Source of the DNA: Gammaproteobacteria bacterium
GTDB taxonomy: Bacteria; Pseudomonadota; Gammaproteobacteria; GRL18
Assembly (NCBI GenBank): GCA_026994225.1
Contig: JALWRI010000097.1
Location: 77,042-141,041, forward strand
DNA length: 64,000 nucleotides
Direction: 5' to 3'
Part shown: piece after piece, positions 1-13,200 of the stretch
Layout: the number at the start of each line of letters is the position of its first letter
Numbering within the stretch: position 1 is the stretch's first letter
Made by a program: the position numbers and the translations under genes
Notes under the pieces: generated by a model
What the model was told of the DNA's origin: nothing
The model's input: only the letters and a program-made list of their open reading frames with translations
The model's database searches: none

Positions 1-420
1 TACTTGTTGTACATCAAAAGTTAATTTAGAAACGATATTACCGGTTGCATGATGATCAAAAAAACTGACGGGTAATGTGAGTATTTTATTAAACATTAAT
101 TTTCTTAAATCTGCAACCACTCGACTTGAGACCCATTTAATGGCTACTTCACTTACATAACCACTGATTCCCCGAATAAAAAATAATACCATCAAGACGA
201 TTGGCATAATAATAATCATTTGCTCGTTTTTTTCAACGAATAGTCGATCAATAAGTTGATCGAGCAGTGCAGGCAAAGCCGGTTCAGTTGCAGCACCTAT
301 TGCCGTAGCAATTAACGATAAAAGAAAAATACGCCAATAGGGTTTTACATAGCTTAAAAGACGTAAATATAAGGTTTTACCACTTAAATGATGATAATTA
401 ATAGAATCTGTTTGAGTCAT
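1..420 (-). CDS. msbA: MsbA, lipid A export ABC transporter (N-terminal 140 residues)
   Basis: The reading frame starts with ATG (complement of 418-420) and stays open to the left edge, so only the first 140 residues are present. The translation has the MsbA-type start: a short cytoplasmic lead, 'LLSYVKPYWRIFLLSL' as the first membrane helix, an 'ATEPALPALLDQLID' segment, a second helix near 'IIIMPIVLMVLFFIRGISGY', then 'RVVADLRKLMFNKILTLPVSFFD' and 'GNIVSKLTFDVQQV'. This is the transmembrane half of a homodimeric ABC exporter that flips lipid A-core across the inner membrane. The nucleotide-binding domain lies outside the window. The strong MsbA signature argues for a housekeeping role, although export of a lipopeptide cannot be excluded by position alone. 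It is divergent from the next gene. Confidence 0.85.
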   Translation of the reverse strand, partial: MTQTDSINYHHLSGKTLYLRLLSYVKPYWRIFLLSLIATAIGAATEPALPALLDQLIDRLFVEKNEQMIIIMPIVLMVLFFIRGISGYVSEVAIKWVSSRVVADLRKLMFNKILTLPVSFFDHHATGNIVSKLTFDVQQV

Positions 421-678
421 TGCTTATATCTATGAGTAACGCATTTTAAAAGGCATTGTCGCTGATCTTGGATGAGAGTGCAACGGCTTGTGATACAGTT
501 TTTATCAAAGCTATTAAAAAAACAGTAGCAAAAAACCTGTCTCTTCAGGGCAGGGATCAGCAACTTGGCCGCATTGCTTTTTCTCTCTGTTATGCTAAAC
601 TACTTTCATACCTCTTTCTGTGTAGGTAGTCGTCCACAAGGACAAAGAGGGAAGGATGTCAATGAGGGAATAATATCG

Positions 679-1329
679 ATGTTTAAAAAAATAGTCCTGC
701 TATTTGGTTTTTATTTTTATCTTTCTTCTAGTGTTGCTGCTATATCCGGGATATGGAGCGATGATACGAATAGCTACTGGATGTTTTATGAAGATCAACG
801 TAGTCATTTTGTGCTTGCTTTGCATTTTGATCAAAGTTTAACAGAAATGTTGGTGCTAACTGGAAACATCGTTAATGACAGTAGTTTGGCACTGCAAACA
901 GTGCGTGGTGAAAGCGCAACATTGACTGCAAATGTTGCACAAAAAACCTTTAGCGGGCGTTTTAGTACAGTAGAAGGTAATCAAGATATTAATGCAAACC
1001 TGGTTATTGAACGTAATCCAAGTGAATTAGATGGTTTATGGTTGAGTGATATAAATCATTATCAGTTATTAATGACTATCAATTCCTCTGTGGATGAAGC
1101 ACTGACTGCTCCTACTATCATCGTTGATATAAATAATGATTTCACAACATTTAATATTTATTTTGGAAACAATGGTACAACCCAATTTTCAGGTGCAAAT
1201 ATACAATCTGCCAGTGATTTATTAACTATCAGCTTTATTACATCCATTAAGGGGGAAGGAAGTTATATCAGTGCAGGAGGACCTATAGGCTCTAATCGGA
1301 GTGATTTTACTCTGGATAAAATATTATAA
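679..1329 (+). CDS. Putative exported hypothetical protein
   Basis: I do not recognise a family. An ATG at 679 is preferred over upstream in-frame starts (frame open from 565) because it gives a clear signal peptide, 'MFKKIVLLFGFYFYLSSSVAA', preceded by GAGGG about 10 bases upstream. The mature part (about 195 of 216 residues) is rich in Asn, Ser, Thr and beta-prone stretches. Two related openings, 'SGIWSDDTNSYWMFY' and 'DGLWLSDINHYQLLM', suggest an internal duplication of a small beta domain. There is no cysteine in the mature region and no lipobox. It is probably periplasmic or secreted. Its stop codon directly abuts the stop of the convergent gene at 1330. Confidence 0.6.
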   Translation: MFKKIVLLFGFYFYLSSSVAAISGIWSDDTNSYWMFYEDQRSHFVLALHFDQSLTEMLVLTGNIVNDSSLALQTVRGESATLTANVAQKTFSGRFSTVEGNQDINANLVIERNPSELDGLWLSDINHYQLLMTINSSVDEALTAPTIIVDINNDFTTFNIYFGNNGTTQFSGANIQSASDLLTISFITSIKGEGSYISAGGPIGSNRSDFTLDKIL

Positions 1330-1818
1330 TTATTTATCCCGTTTTCTGCGGGGTTGAAAAACAGTAATAGATCGAACGATTTGATTATAAGGTAAGCGTT
1401 GTAAATCGCCAAATTGTTGCTGTGCCTGCTGTAATAACTGCTGTATATCTGGCATATCATCAATATGTTGTGCAGCAATAAGCACTTTTTGTATTCCTAA
1501 CAGCCCACCTATTTGCAGTTTTAATTCTTGTGCATGAGGAAGGCTCTCATTGCTTGCAAGAGGAGTTCTTTTGAGTGCAAAATGGGCAATTTCCTGTAAA
1601 TGGGTGTGTAATACCTGACAGCATTGCCAAGCATCCGTATTACTACAGGAAATACCTATACGATCTGCAAGATAAAAATTCTCTGCATGGGAACAGCGGA
1701 AATAACGGGAAAATACCGCCTTGGAATAAATACAAGGGCGAGTATTTAACTGCTGGTAAGTGGTGTGATAATTCTCTTCATCCATAAGTATAGAGTATGG
1801 ATCATTTTTCCCATTCAC
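1330..1818 (-). CDS. Conserved-looking hypothetical protein with five cysteines
   Basis: A 162-residue protein of unknown function. It has five Cys (about C29, C42, C58, C66, C67 from the first Met) in the N-terminal half, spaced C-x12-C-x15-C-x7-CC, around 'RPCIYSKAVFSRYFRCSHA' and 'LADRIGISC'. The C-terminal half is helical, with a 'LKLQIGGLLGIQKVL' segment and a Gln-rich helix, ending in a basic tail. The cysteine pattern would suit metal or Fe-S binding, but this is inference. An alternative start is Met12. The start overlaps the end of the 80-residue gene upstream by 17 bases, so the two are probably co-transcribed and translationally coupled. Both are divergent from the giant NRPS gene. 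Confidence 0.6.
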   Translation of the reverse strand: MNGKNDPYSILMDEENYHTTYQQLNTRPCIYSKAVFSRYFRCSHAENFYLADRIGISCSNTDAWQCCQVLHTHLQEIAHFALKRTPLASNESLPHAQELKLQIGGLLGIQKVLIAAQHIDDMPDIQQLLQQAQQQFGDLQRLPYNQIVRSITVFQPRRKRDK

Positions 1819-2044
1819 GCAAAATGGGTTTTTCCCTTATTTCTTGTAAACGCTCTTCTGCTTCGAGCTGATTTTCAGCGAAAACAATCTTATAAATACT
1901 TTTATCCTCTATATCTTGTAGAGTACGTTGTTCTCTGACAAAATTTTTTGCAGCCTTAAATTGTTTAAATTGTTCTATTAATTCCAGATTTTTTACTAAA
2001 TTACTGGGGCTGGGTAATATTTTATACACAAAATAAATAGCCAT
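1802..2044 (-). CDS. Small hypothetical protein (80 aa)
   Basis: Starts 'MAIYFVYKILPS', continues with a helix 'KNLELIEQFKQFKAAKNFVREQR', a strand 'SIYKIVFAENQ', and ends 'REKPILREWEK'. It is charged, cysteine-free and predicted cytoplasmic. It is not an MbtH protein: the conserved Trp and NxEGQ-type motifs are absent. It overlaps the five-cysteine gene downstream by 17 bases, and its start lies 131 bases from the start of the giant NRPS gene on the opposite strand. The shared intergenic region therefore holds both promoters. Function unknown. Confidence 0.65.
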   Translation of the reverse strand: MAIYFVYKILPSPSNLVKNLELIEQFKQFKAAKNFVREQRTLQDIEDKSIYKIVFAENQLEAEERLQEIREKPILREWEK

Positions 2045-2086
2045 AGTATGATCACCAATGATGTATTATATAATATAAGTATCAAA

Positions 2087-2114
2087 CGCTACTTTAAGTT
2101 GGGGTAAAGTAGCG
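2087..2114. promoter_or_regulatory. Perfect 10-bp inverted repeat in the giant NRPS leader
   Basis: CGCTACTTTA is followed by an 8-base loop (AGTTGGGG) and TAAAGTAGCG. All ten positions pair. It lies 62 bases upstream of the NRPS start codon, in the divergent intergenic region. A TATAAT hexamer at 2069-2074 could be the -10 box of the NRPS promoter, placing the repeat at the start of the transcript, but no convincing -35 was found. No T-run follows on either strand, so it is unlikely to be an intrinsic terminator. It could be an operator for a dimeric regulator or an mRNA hairpin. The role is inferred. Confidence 0.45.
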
Positions 2115-2175
2115 AAAAACAAGAGTGGGATAATCTTATATTCCTAATAATAATTAATAATCAAGGGATGGGAAT

Positions 2176-4270
2176 ATGGCAGATAAAGATCAGCCATTAA
2201 TGGGTGTAGAAGATCATCAAGATAAAGAAATAGTGATTACCATTACGACTTTACTTGATTTAATTCAGCAACAGGCTAAAATATTTGGAGATAAAAATGC
2301 TTATTTGTTTTTATATAATGGGGAAGAAGAAGCCGAGCGTATTAGCTTTTCCCAATTAGATCAACAATGTCGTATTGTAGCCGCAGGTTTACAGCAAATT
2401 ACCGATCCTGGGAATAGAGTGCTACTGCTTTTACCACAAAGTATAGAGTATGTTGTCTGTTTTTATGCCTGTTTATATGCCGGTTTAATTGCCGTACCCG
2501 CATACCCTCCTCGTTCAGCCCGTAATTTACCCCGTATTCAGGAAATAGCAAGTGATGCACAAGCAAGTGTAGTGATCAGTAGCACGGGTATTTATCAAAA
2601 ATTTGATACCTTATTGAGTGATATTCCTGCTTTACGGCAATTACAATGGCGTACCCCCGAACAATTAGCTAAAACCCGGAACAAATGGAAAAATCCACAT
2701 CTTGATACGGAAGATATTGCTTTTTTACAATATACCTCTGGATCGACCTCTAGCCCTAAAGGGGTAATGGTAACACACGCTAATTTATTAAATAATCAAC
2801 GCTGGATAGCCAAAGCAGCAGGCAATACCGATCACAGCATTATAGTTAGTTGGTTACCGTTATTTCATGATTTAGGGCTAATAGGGATGATGATCCAAAG
2901 TCTCTATTTGGGTGCTTTGTGTGTGTTAATGTCCCCTATGAGTTTTATACAACGTCCTGCACGTTGGTTAGAAGCGATACATCATTATCGGGGTACTTTT
3001 ACCGCAGCACCTAATTTTGCCTATGATTTATGTGTTGATAAAATAAGTGATGTTAAAGCATTAGACTTATCGTGCTGGAAAGTAGCCATCAATGCTGCAG
3101 AACCTGTAAACGCTAAAACATTACAAAACTTTACACAATATTTTGCACCCGCAGGATTTTCGGCAAAAGCTCTTTGTCCCTGGTATGGATTGGCAGAAGA
3201 TACGCTCATTGCTACAGCGAGTAGTCCTGATGATTTACCATTAATACGTTATATTGATGCGTTAGCTTTAGAACAACAGCAATTTATAGAAGTAGATGTT
3301 GATCATCCCCATGCTAAGGCAGTGGTAAGTTGTGGTATAGCTTCAATAGGCGATACGCTGCATATTGTTGATCAGATAAGCCACATACCATTAGCAGAAC
3401 GACAAATAGGAGAAATATGGATTGCTGGTTCAAGTGTTGCAAAAGGTTATTGGCAACATGAAATAGCAAGTGCTAAAACCTTACAAGCCAGCTTACAAAG
3501 TGAAGACCACAAAACGCCCTATTTACGTACCGGTGATTTAGGATTTTTATGGGATCAGCAATTATATGTTTGTGGACGTATAAAAGATGTCATTATTATT
3601 CGGGGACAAAATTATTATCCACAAGACATTGAATGGGTTGTAGAACAGAGCCATCCATCTTTACGACCCGCAGCTAATGCAGCATTTACTGTTGACTTGT
3701 CAGATACTCAAACCTCAGCAGATCAGTTAGTGCTAATTCAAGAAGTACAACGACAGGCACTAAAAAATTTAGATAAAAAGGGGATTTTTCAGGCAATCCG
3801 CTTTGCTGTGGCAGAAACCTTTGGTTTGCAAGTTTCTGCCATCGTTTTATTATCTCCTATGACTTTACCTAAAACCAGTAGTGGTAAGGTACAACGTCAT
3901 GCTGGTAAAATAGCGTTTGAACAACAAACATTAAAAGTCCTCGCTGATTGGCAAATGATTGCATTAGATAATGTTACATTGCCTGTCCAGAGCAATAATA
4001 TACAACAGCTATTATCACAACAAATAGCACAACTGACCCAAATTACTATAGATGAATTGGATATAGAAAGCCCCTTTTTACAATTTGGGCTAGATTCTAT
4101 GGCATTAATGACATTATTAGAAATATTAGAAACCCATCTAGGTTGTGTTTTATCACCCAATGTATTATGGGATTACCCCAATATTAATGAATTAGCCCGC
4201 TATCTGGAAAAACAATCTATAGATTTATCCTCTCAGAGTATAAAAAAGGCACCTGTTCAAGCAGATAAAG
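2176..4270 (+). other. Loading region: fatty acyl-AMP ligase + ACP
   Basis: Residues about 25-595 form a fatty acyl-AMP ligase: 'FLQYTSGSTSSPKGVMVTH' (the ATP loop, Y186 onward), 'WLPLFHDLGLIGM', 'APNFAYDLC', 'YGLAEDTL', 'YLRTGDLGFL', 'GRIKDVIIIRGQNYYPQDIE' and 'LPKTSSGKVQR'. The NYYPQDIE segment and the missing CoA-binding features are typical of FAALs, which pass acyl-adenylate to an ACP rather than to CoA. The ACP follows, with 'FGLDSMAL' and S641 as phosphopantetheine site. This implies that the peptide starts with a fatty acid; chain length cannot be read from sequence. Confidence 0.9.
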
Positions 4271-7200
4271 AGAACCGCTATCAGCATTTTCCCTTAAATG
4301 CAATACAACGTGCCTATTATCTTGGTCGCCAAGAAGCCATGTTAATGGGAAATAATGCCTGTTATCTATACTTTGAAACAGAAATTGATGACTTAGATAT
4401 ACAACGCTTGGAAATAGCGTTAAAACGGGTTATCGCTCGACATGATATGTTACGGGCTATTTTTCTCAGTGATATGAAACAACAAGTATTACCCGATATT
4501 GACAACTTTATCTTAGATATACAAGATTTACGTTTATCTAGTCCAGAGCATATTCAACAGCAGTTATTGAATGTGCGGCATACTATGCAAGCACAGAAAT
4601 TAGCACTTGATAAAGCACCCTTATTTCAAATTAAAGTACATTTAATGCAGCAAAGTATTCGCTTACATTTTGGCTTTGATTTATTAATTAATGATTTACG
4701 TAGTTTACAAATTTTTTTCCAGGATTTACACCATTATTATTTATATCCTGAACAATCTTTATCACCATTGAGCATACAATTTAGAGATTATGTCTTAGCA
4801 CAACAATCTGTAGATAAAAGCAAGCATCACAATTATCTTGCGGCACAACAATATTGGCAAGAACAATTAAAACAACTTCCCCCTGCTCCTGAATTACCTT
4901 TAGCTATCAATCCCAAAAAATTACCACAACCGCAATTTGTCAGACATCAATTATTTATTCCCGAAAAACAATGGAAAATATTACAAGATGTGGCACAAAG
5001 TCAGGGTTTAACTACTTCTATGTTAATTTGTGGCTGTTTTTGTGAAGTGTTAGCACGTTGGAGTAAAAATCCTGCTTTTACCTTAAATATTACGCTTTTT
5101 CAAAGGGAAAATATGCACCCTGATGTGCATAAATTAATTGGTGATTTTACCCATTTATTATTATTAAAAGTAGAACATCTAGCACAAGATACGTTGTTAC
5201 AGCGTTGTCAAAAAATTCAGCGACAATTTTTAAATGATTTAAGCTATCGGCAAGTTAATGGTGTTGATTTATTAGCTAAAATGGCAAAAACAATGCAGCA
5301 AGTAGCAATGATGCCTGTTGTTTTTACCAGTGCTTTGCCTTTACAACAAAATCAGCAACAAGATATTATTCCTTCCTGGTTAGGACGACGTATTTATAGT
5401 GTATCGCAAACGCCACAAGTATGGTTAGATCATCAAGTTTATGAAGAAAATAAGGGGTTATTATTAAGTTGGGATGTGGTCGATGCATTATTTCCTCCTG
5501 GTATGATAGGGGATATGTTCCGCTGCTATAAACGTTTACTCTTTAATTTAGCCAGTAATAAGCAACTTGGTTGGCAAACCCAGCCACTCAAATTATCACA
5601 AGAACAACAGCATGTTTTAGCACATATACATCACCATAGCGTTCCTTTTCCTGAAAAATTATTGCATGAAGATTTTTATCAGCATGTTACACATACTCCC
5701 GATAAACTAGCGATCATTGCACCCGATAAGCAGCTAAGTTATTTTGAATTAGCACGTATAAGTAATTATATTGCTCATCGTTTACACCGAGAAGGATTAC
5801 AATTAGAAGATAATGTGGCGGTTATTATAGAAAAATCATGGCAACAAACAGTAGCCTGTTTAGCAATATTACAAGCAGGTGGATGTTATATTCCCATTGA
5901 TCCACATTTACCCTCACAACGTTTAGCCTATTTATTACATCATACTGACTGTCATTATGTTTTAACACAAGATAACTACGCACAAAAAATCAATACTCTT
6001 GTAACAGCAGATAGTAAAGTATATAGCCTGGATAGCCATGATTTTTCCAATGAAAGTGATCACTCTTTAGATATTCATCAAATGCCTGAGCAACGGGCTT
6101 ATATTATTTTTACTTCTGGTTCAACAGGACAGCCCAAAGGGGTGATGATGAGCCATAAAAGTGTCATGAATACCTTGGATTATATTATAGAAAGTCAGCA
6201 AATACACAGCTCTGACAAAGTATTAGCATTATCTAACTTAAATTTTGATCTCTCTGTTTTTGATATTTTTGCGACATTAAGTGTTGGTGCAACCATTATT
6301 ATTCCTGATCCGAAAAGAGAACGTGAACCTTTTTATTTATTAGAACTCATTGCTCGTTTTCAGGTTACGATATGGAACAGTGTGCCTGCTTTAATGAAAA
6401 TGTTAGTTGATAACATGTTAACAGATAGTAATAGTTTACATTCTTTGCGTAAAATATTGCTCAGTGGGGATTGGATACCTTTAGAATTACCTCGAGCAAT
6501 TTGGCAGTATGCACCAGATGCCGAAATAATCAGTTTAGGCGGTGCAACAGAAGCGGCTATTTGGTCAACCGCTTATCCTATCGTTAAAAATAAAACCTGT
6601 AGCCGTAGCATACCTTATGGTAAAGCATTAGCTAATCAACAATTATATATTTTAAACCCCGAATTAGCAGAATGCCCTTTTTGGGTTACAGGGGAAATTT
6701 ATATTGCTGGAGCTGGGCTTGCACAAGGATATTGGAAAGATAAAGAAAAAACTGCACAGCGTTTTATTTATCATCCGACAAGAAAACAGCGTTTATATCG
6801 TACCGGTGATTTAGGGCGCTACTTGCCCGATGGTAATATTGAATTTTTGGGTAGAGAAGATTTTCAAGTCAAAATAGCAGGCTACCGGATCGAATTAGGT
6901 GAAATTGAAGCAACATTATTACAACATCCTGATATTAGTGAATGTGTAGTAAAAGTGGTAAAAGATACGCAACTTGCTGCCTATTATGTAGCGATGCACG
7001 TTGACCTGAATAAAACGGTATTATTAGATTTTTTACGTCAACATTTACCACAATATATGTTACCGGTATATTTTATCCCTCTACCTGCTTTACCCTTATC
7101 AGTCAATGGAAAAATCAATCGTAATGCATTACCGGCACCGCAGACTATACAAAATAAAACAATACAAGGAGCTAAAACAGCGATCCAAAAATGGTTAGTC

Positions 7201-10200
7201 CATTGTTGGGCAACGGTGTTACATCTTGATTCCTTTATGATTAGTATTGACGATAACTTTTTTTCTTTAGGAGGTGATTCACTCAGTGCTATTAGGCTAT
7301 TAAATGCCATACACCAACATTTTCAGCAACGTATTCCTTTAGGGGAATTTTTTCAATATTATTTAACTATTACCTTGTTATCAGAGCATTTGGAGCAACA
7401 AGATACGAACCGTGTTTTAGATAATAATATCTACCCGACATGGCAATATGATCCCGATGCAGCCTATGATATTTTTCCTTTACATGCTATTCAACAGGCC
7501 TATTTTTTAGGGCAACAAGGACATTTTGAGCTGGGTAATACCGCTTGTCATTTTTATTTGGAAATGGCAGTAGAAGATTTACAGTTATCTCTGTTAGAAA
7601 CGACCTGGAATCAAATTATTCAACGTCATCCTATGTTACGAGCTATTATTTTAGCTGACGGTTCAGGGCAACAAGTGCTAAAAAGCGTCCCTTTTTATAG
7701 CATTCAAGAAATAGATTTACAAGGATTAAGTAAGACTCAACAAACACAGCATTTGACTGCCATACGTAAAAAGATGTCAGCACAAATGTACAGCAGTGAT
7801 AAATGGCCCTTATTTGACATCATTGCCATAAAAATCAGTGACAGTTGTTATCAACTACATTTTAGTTTTGATTTATTGATTGCAGATGTATGGAGTTTTT
7901 TAATTTTTTCCAGAGAATGGCAACAGCTCTATCATAATGCACAACATACTATGGATAATTCGCTGCCAGTATTGCAAGCTAGTTTTAGAGATTATATTTT
8001 AACGGAGAAAAAATTAACCACCAGCAAGGCCTGGAAACAGGCATGGAAATATTGGATAGATCGTATAGACAGTTTACCTCCTGCACCAACATTAGCCTTA
8101 CAACAAACTCCCGATAAAATAACAGAACCTGAATTTTGCCGCTATGAATTTCACCTATCAGCAAGACACTGGAAAAAACTCAGTGATTATGCAGGTAAAC
8201 AGGGTTTAACGCCTTCTATGGTGTTATGTAATGCCTACGCTAATATTTTGGCACGCTGGAGTGAATGCCCTGATTTTACGCTTAATCTAACCCTATTTAA
8301 CCGCTTACCCTTACATCATCAAGTGGATCAATTAGTAGGTGATTTTACTGCTCTCGAATTGCTAGAAGTACATATTGATAACCGTTACACTTTTGTACAA
8401 CAAGTCAAACAGTTACAGCAACAATTATTACAGGATATGGAATACCGGATAGTCAATGGCATCCATATTATGCAAGAAATCGCTCGTAAAAAAAATAGCA
8501 GTGGGCGGGCTATATTACCCGTTGTCTTTACTTGTGCTTTACCTGTACAAGAACAACAAGAAGACAATAGTGCATTAACAGAAACCTTTCCCTTATCCTG
8601 GTTAGGAAAAAAAATATACAGTATTACCCAAACACCGCAAGTATGGTTAGATCATCAAGTATTTGCTGATCAAGACGGGATTGTTTTAAGTTGGGATGTT
8701 GTCGATGCACTGTTTCCTAAACAAATGATAGAAGATATGTTTCATGTCTATCAGCAGTCTATTTTACGCCTTATTTATGATCCAAAATGTTGGGAAGAAC
8801 GCTATTCTTTACCTTTACCCATTACACAGCAGAGCTTGCAACAAAAAAGTAATGAAAATAATACGCTATTATCTACAGAGCAATGTTTGCATACCCGTTT
8901 TATACAACAAGCCCGTAAAACCCCCCATAAAATAGCCCTTATTCAAGCACATAACACCTTCAGCTATTTAGACATATTATTACTTGCCAATCGTATTGCA
9001 CACCGTTTGCTATGGGAACAAGTGCAAGCAGAAGAATGCGTTGCAGTGTTGATGTCTAAAGGATGGGAACAAAGTGTTGCCTGTTTGGGGATACTCAATG
9101 CGGGTGCTGCTTATGTCCCCTTGGATCCAACATTACCGGCAAAACGCTTGCAGTTATTATTACAAGAAACAGGCGTACGTTTTGTGTTAACACAAACTAT
9201 ATGGCAAGAGTGTTTGGATTTACCTGCATCAATAACGCTATTGGCAGTAGATAGTGATGATTTTGCAGGGGAAAATGATACCGATTTAGATACTCGCCAA
9301 AGCCCGACATCCTTAGCGTATGTTATATTTACATCTGGCTCTACAGGGATACCTAAAGGGGTGATGATGTCGCATAAAGCTGTGCAAAACACCTTGCAAG
9401 ATGTAATTCGGCGTTATCATATTCAAGCCAGCGATAAGATATTAGCGTTATCTAATCTTAATTTTGATTTATCTGTATTTGATATCTTTGCCAGCTTATC
9501 CGTTGGGGCAAGTATTATTATTCCTGATCCAGAAAAAGAAAGAGAGCCGTTATATTGGCAATCACTACTACAGACCCAACAAATTACTATCTGGAATTCT
9601 GTCCCTGCATTGTTTCAAATGCTATTAGACAGTATCCCTACTGAAGATAATGGTATCCGGCGGGAAGAATATTTGGCCTCTTTACGTTTAGTGATGCTCA
9701 GTGGAGATTGGTTGGCTATGGATATGGTACATAGCTTACGAGAATATTATCCCCACATACAATTAGTTAGTTTAGGTGGCGCAACAGAAGCGGCAATTTG
9801 GTCTATTGCTTATCCGGTGGATCAGATTGATCCAGCATGGCGCAGTATTCCCTACGGTAAACCATTGGCAAATCAATCTTTTTATATCTTTAATACACAA
9901 ATGGAAGCCTGTCCTGTCTGGGTACCAGGTGAATTATACATAGGAGGAGCAGGATTAGCACTGGGGTATTGGAATGACAAGCAAAAAACGGCCGAAAAAT
10001 TTATTTCACATCCTACAACAGGGGAACGCCTATATAAAACGGGTGATTTAGGACGTTATCATGCAGATGGAAATATTGAATTTTTGGGACGAAGCGATTT
10101 TCAAGTCAAGATTTCGGGCTATCGTATTGAATTAGGAGAAATAGAAGCAACATTATTAGCCTACACCGGCATTACACAAGCGGTAGTGAATGTATATAAA

Positions 10201-13200
10201 GAACAGCATGAAGGAAAAACGATTTCCCATTTGATTGCCTATTATGTCAGTGATCATATTGTTGATATAGATCAATGCTATCAATTTTTACAACAACGTT
10301 TACCCGGTTATATGCTCCCACAAGCATTTATTGTGTTGCCTGAATTACCGTTAACAGGCAACGCAAAAGTGGATAGAAAAGCACTTCCCACACCCCTGGC
10401 AGAACAGTTTTATCATGGCACTGAAATACGTGCTGCAAAAACCACGACAGAACAATTTATTGTAGAACATTGGCAAACATTATTAAAAACCACTATTTCA
10501 CATGTTGGGCAAAATTTCTTTCATCTAGGGGGGGATTCTTTGGCTGCAACGCGCAGCTTGACATTATTGCGTGAACATTTTAACACGGCTTTAACATTGC
10601 ATGATTTTTTTAGTTATCCCAATATTGCTAGATTAGCCGCCTATCTGGATCAAAAAAATGATTTACCAACGATAGCCGATCCCATCGCATTACCATCTAT
10701 TGAGCCTAATCAAAATGAACGCTATGCGCCTTTTCCTCTTAATGATATTCAACAAGCCTATTGGTTAGGACGACACGGTGGCTTTGAATTAGGCAATATA
10801 GCCTGTCATTTTTATTTTGAAACACGTACTTGCAAATTAAATTGGCAACGTTTAAATGCAACTTGGAATGTATTAATTCAACAACATGATATGTTACGAG
10901 CCATTATTCTGCCTGAAGGACAACAACAAGTATTAAAAACCGTACCAGCATATCAGTTCCAATATACTGATCTACGAGGGCAATCGCAATCTGCACAACA
11001 AAAGAGTATTTTTGCTGTACGCAAAGAACTTGAAGCACAGTTATTTGATACTTCAATATGGCCCTTGTTTGATATTCGTGTACAGCAATTAACTGATCAA
11101 GAATTACGATTACATTTTAGTTTTGATTTTCTTATTGCCGATGTGTGGAGCTTTTTAATTTTATTTTCACAATGGCAAACGTTATATCAGCATCCAGAAA
11201 GCGCAAAAGCATGCATACCATTGGAATTATCTTTCCGTGATTATGTGTTGGCTGAAAAAGCCTATAATGCAGAACAATCTCACGCCTGGAAATATTGGCA
11301 AGAAAGAATTAAACATTTACCCTTAGGGCCTCAATTACCACAAAAACAGCAAGCAAAAGAGATTAGCCAACCACACTTTGTACGCTATCACACCACCCTT
11401 TTTGCTGCACAGTGGCAACAACTAAAAACGCTAGGGCAGCAATATAACTTAACCCCTTCTATGTTAATTTGTGCGATATTTGCTGAAATATTAGGCTTTT
11501 GGAGTCGGAGTAAGCATTTTACCTTAAATTTAACCCTTTTTAATCGTTTAGCTATGCACCCACAAGTAGAACAAATAGTGGGTGATTTTACTTCTCTTAC
11601 TTTATTAGAATGGCAAGGAGAACAGGAAAAAACAAGTTTTATACAACGCGCGCAGGCTTTACAACAACAATTATTAGCCGATTTAGAACATCGGCAAGTA
11701 AATGGCATTCGTGTATTACGAGAATATAATCGAGTACATCAATTAGGTGATAGCATTGCCATGCCGATTGTTTTTACCAGTGCCTTGCCGCTAAAAGAAA
11801 AAGATAGTGAAGAAAACTTTCCACTCAATTGGTTAGGAGAGAGAATATATAGTGTTTCTCAAACACCACAAGTATGGATGGATCATCATGTTTATGAAGA
11901 ACAGGGCAAATTAATTTTAAGTTGGGATAGCATTCCAGCATTATTCCCGGATGGCGTATTGGAACAAATGTTTGATGCCTATCAAGATTTATTGCAACGC
12001 TTGTTACACAATGCAGCACTATGGCATCAACAATCATTATTATCGCTTCCTGCACAGCAATTACAACGGCGAGAAGCATATAATGATACTTTTGATAGCA
12101 CTATTAGCCCAACTTTATTGCAACAAGGTTTTTTTGAGAGTGTGCGCCAATATCCAGAAGCAATAGCGATCATTACAGCAGATAAAACACTCAGTTATCA
12201 AGCCACATATCATCGGGTATTAAGCCTTGCTGAACAAATAAAGACCGCTTTTGCGGCACATACCTCCAATGCCCCTATCGCAGGAGAAAAAATTGCTATT
12301 GTGATGCAAAAAGGCTGGGAACAAAGTATTGCTTGTCTGGCAATATTACATCTTGGAGCTGTTTATGTACCGCTTGCTACAGATTTACCCTCACATCGTT
12401 TAGCATATCTACTAGATACGATTGAAGCTAAATGTGTGCTAACACAAAGTTATAGACCATCACAATGTACCATACCGACATCCCTTATTAATATAGAAGT
12501 GGATACTGTTCCAGTACGTACAGATATTACCTATCTACCCTCATCAACACCGCTTAGTGCTCCGGCATATATTATCTTTACTTCTGGTTCAACCGGCACA
12601 CCTAAGGGTGTGGTGATAACTCACGCAGCAGCAAGTAATACCTTGCAAGATATTATACAGCGTTATGCTATCAGCAAACAGGATACATTCTTGGCTTTAT
12701 CTAGTTTAAGTTTTGATTTATCCGTATTTGACATCTTTGCCTGTTTTTCTTGTGCAGCCTGTTTGCTTATTCCAACTGTTGCACAGCAGCATGAACCAAG
12801 CCATTGGTTACAATTAATGAGGCAACATGCGATAACGATATGGAACAGCGCACCGCCATTGATGACCATGTTAGCAGAATACATTAATACGCATAGCCCC
12901 GATTCGGATGCGATAGCGATGCCATATAGGCTCAATGATTTACGTTTAGTCATGCTAAGCGGTGATTGGATTCCAGTTATGTTACCACATTGGATACATC
13001 AATTTGCTCCGAATGCAAATATATACAGTTTAGGCGGCGCAACGGAAGCGGCGATTTGGTCTATCCACTATCCAGTGATACAAGATTTTTCTCAACATAA
13101 AAGTATCCCCTATGGTATGCCGTTAGCTAATCAACAGGTTTATATATTAAACAAACAATTACAAGATTGTCCTGAATGGGTAGTAGGGGATATTTATATT

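Noticed and set aside
1..420. Dedicated lipopeptide exporter next to the NRPS
   Set aside because: The N-terminal segment reads as housekeeping MsbA; position alone is no evidence for a dedicated exporter.
1802..2044. MbtH-like NRPS helper protein
   Set aside because: Length fits, but the conserved tryptophans and NxEGQ/SLWP-type motifs are absent.
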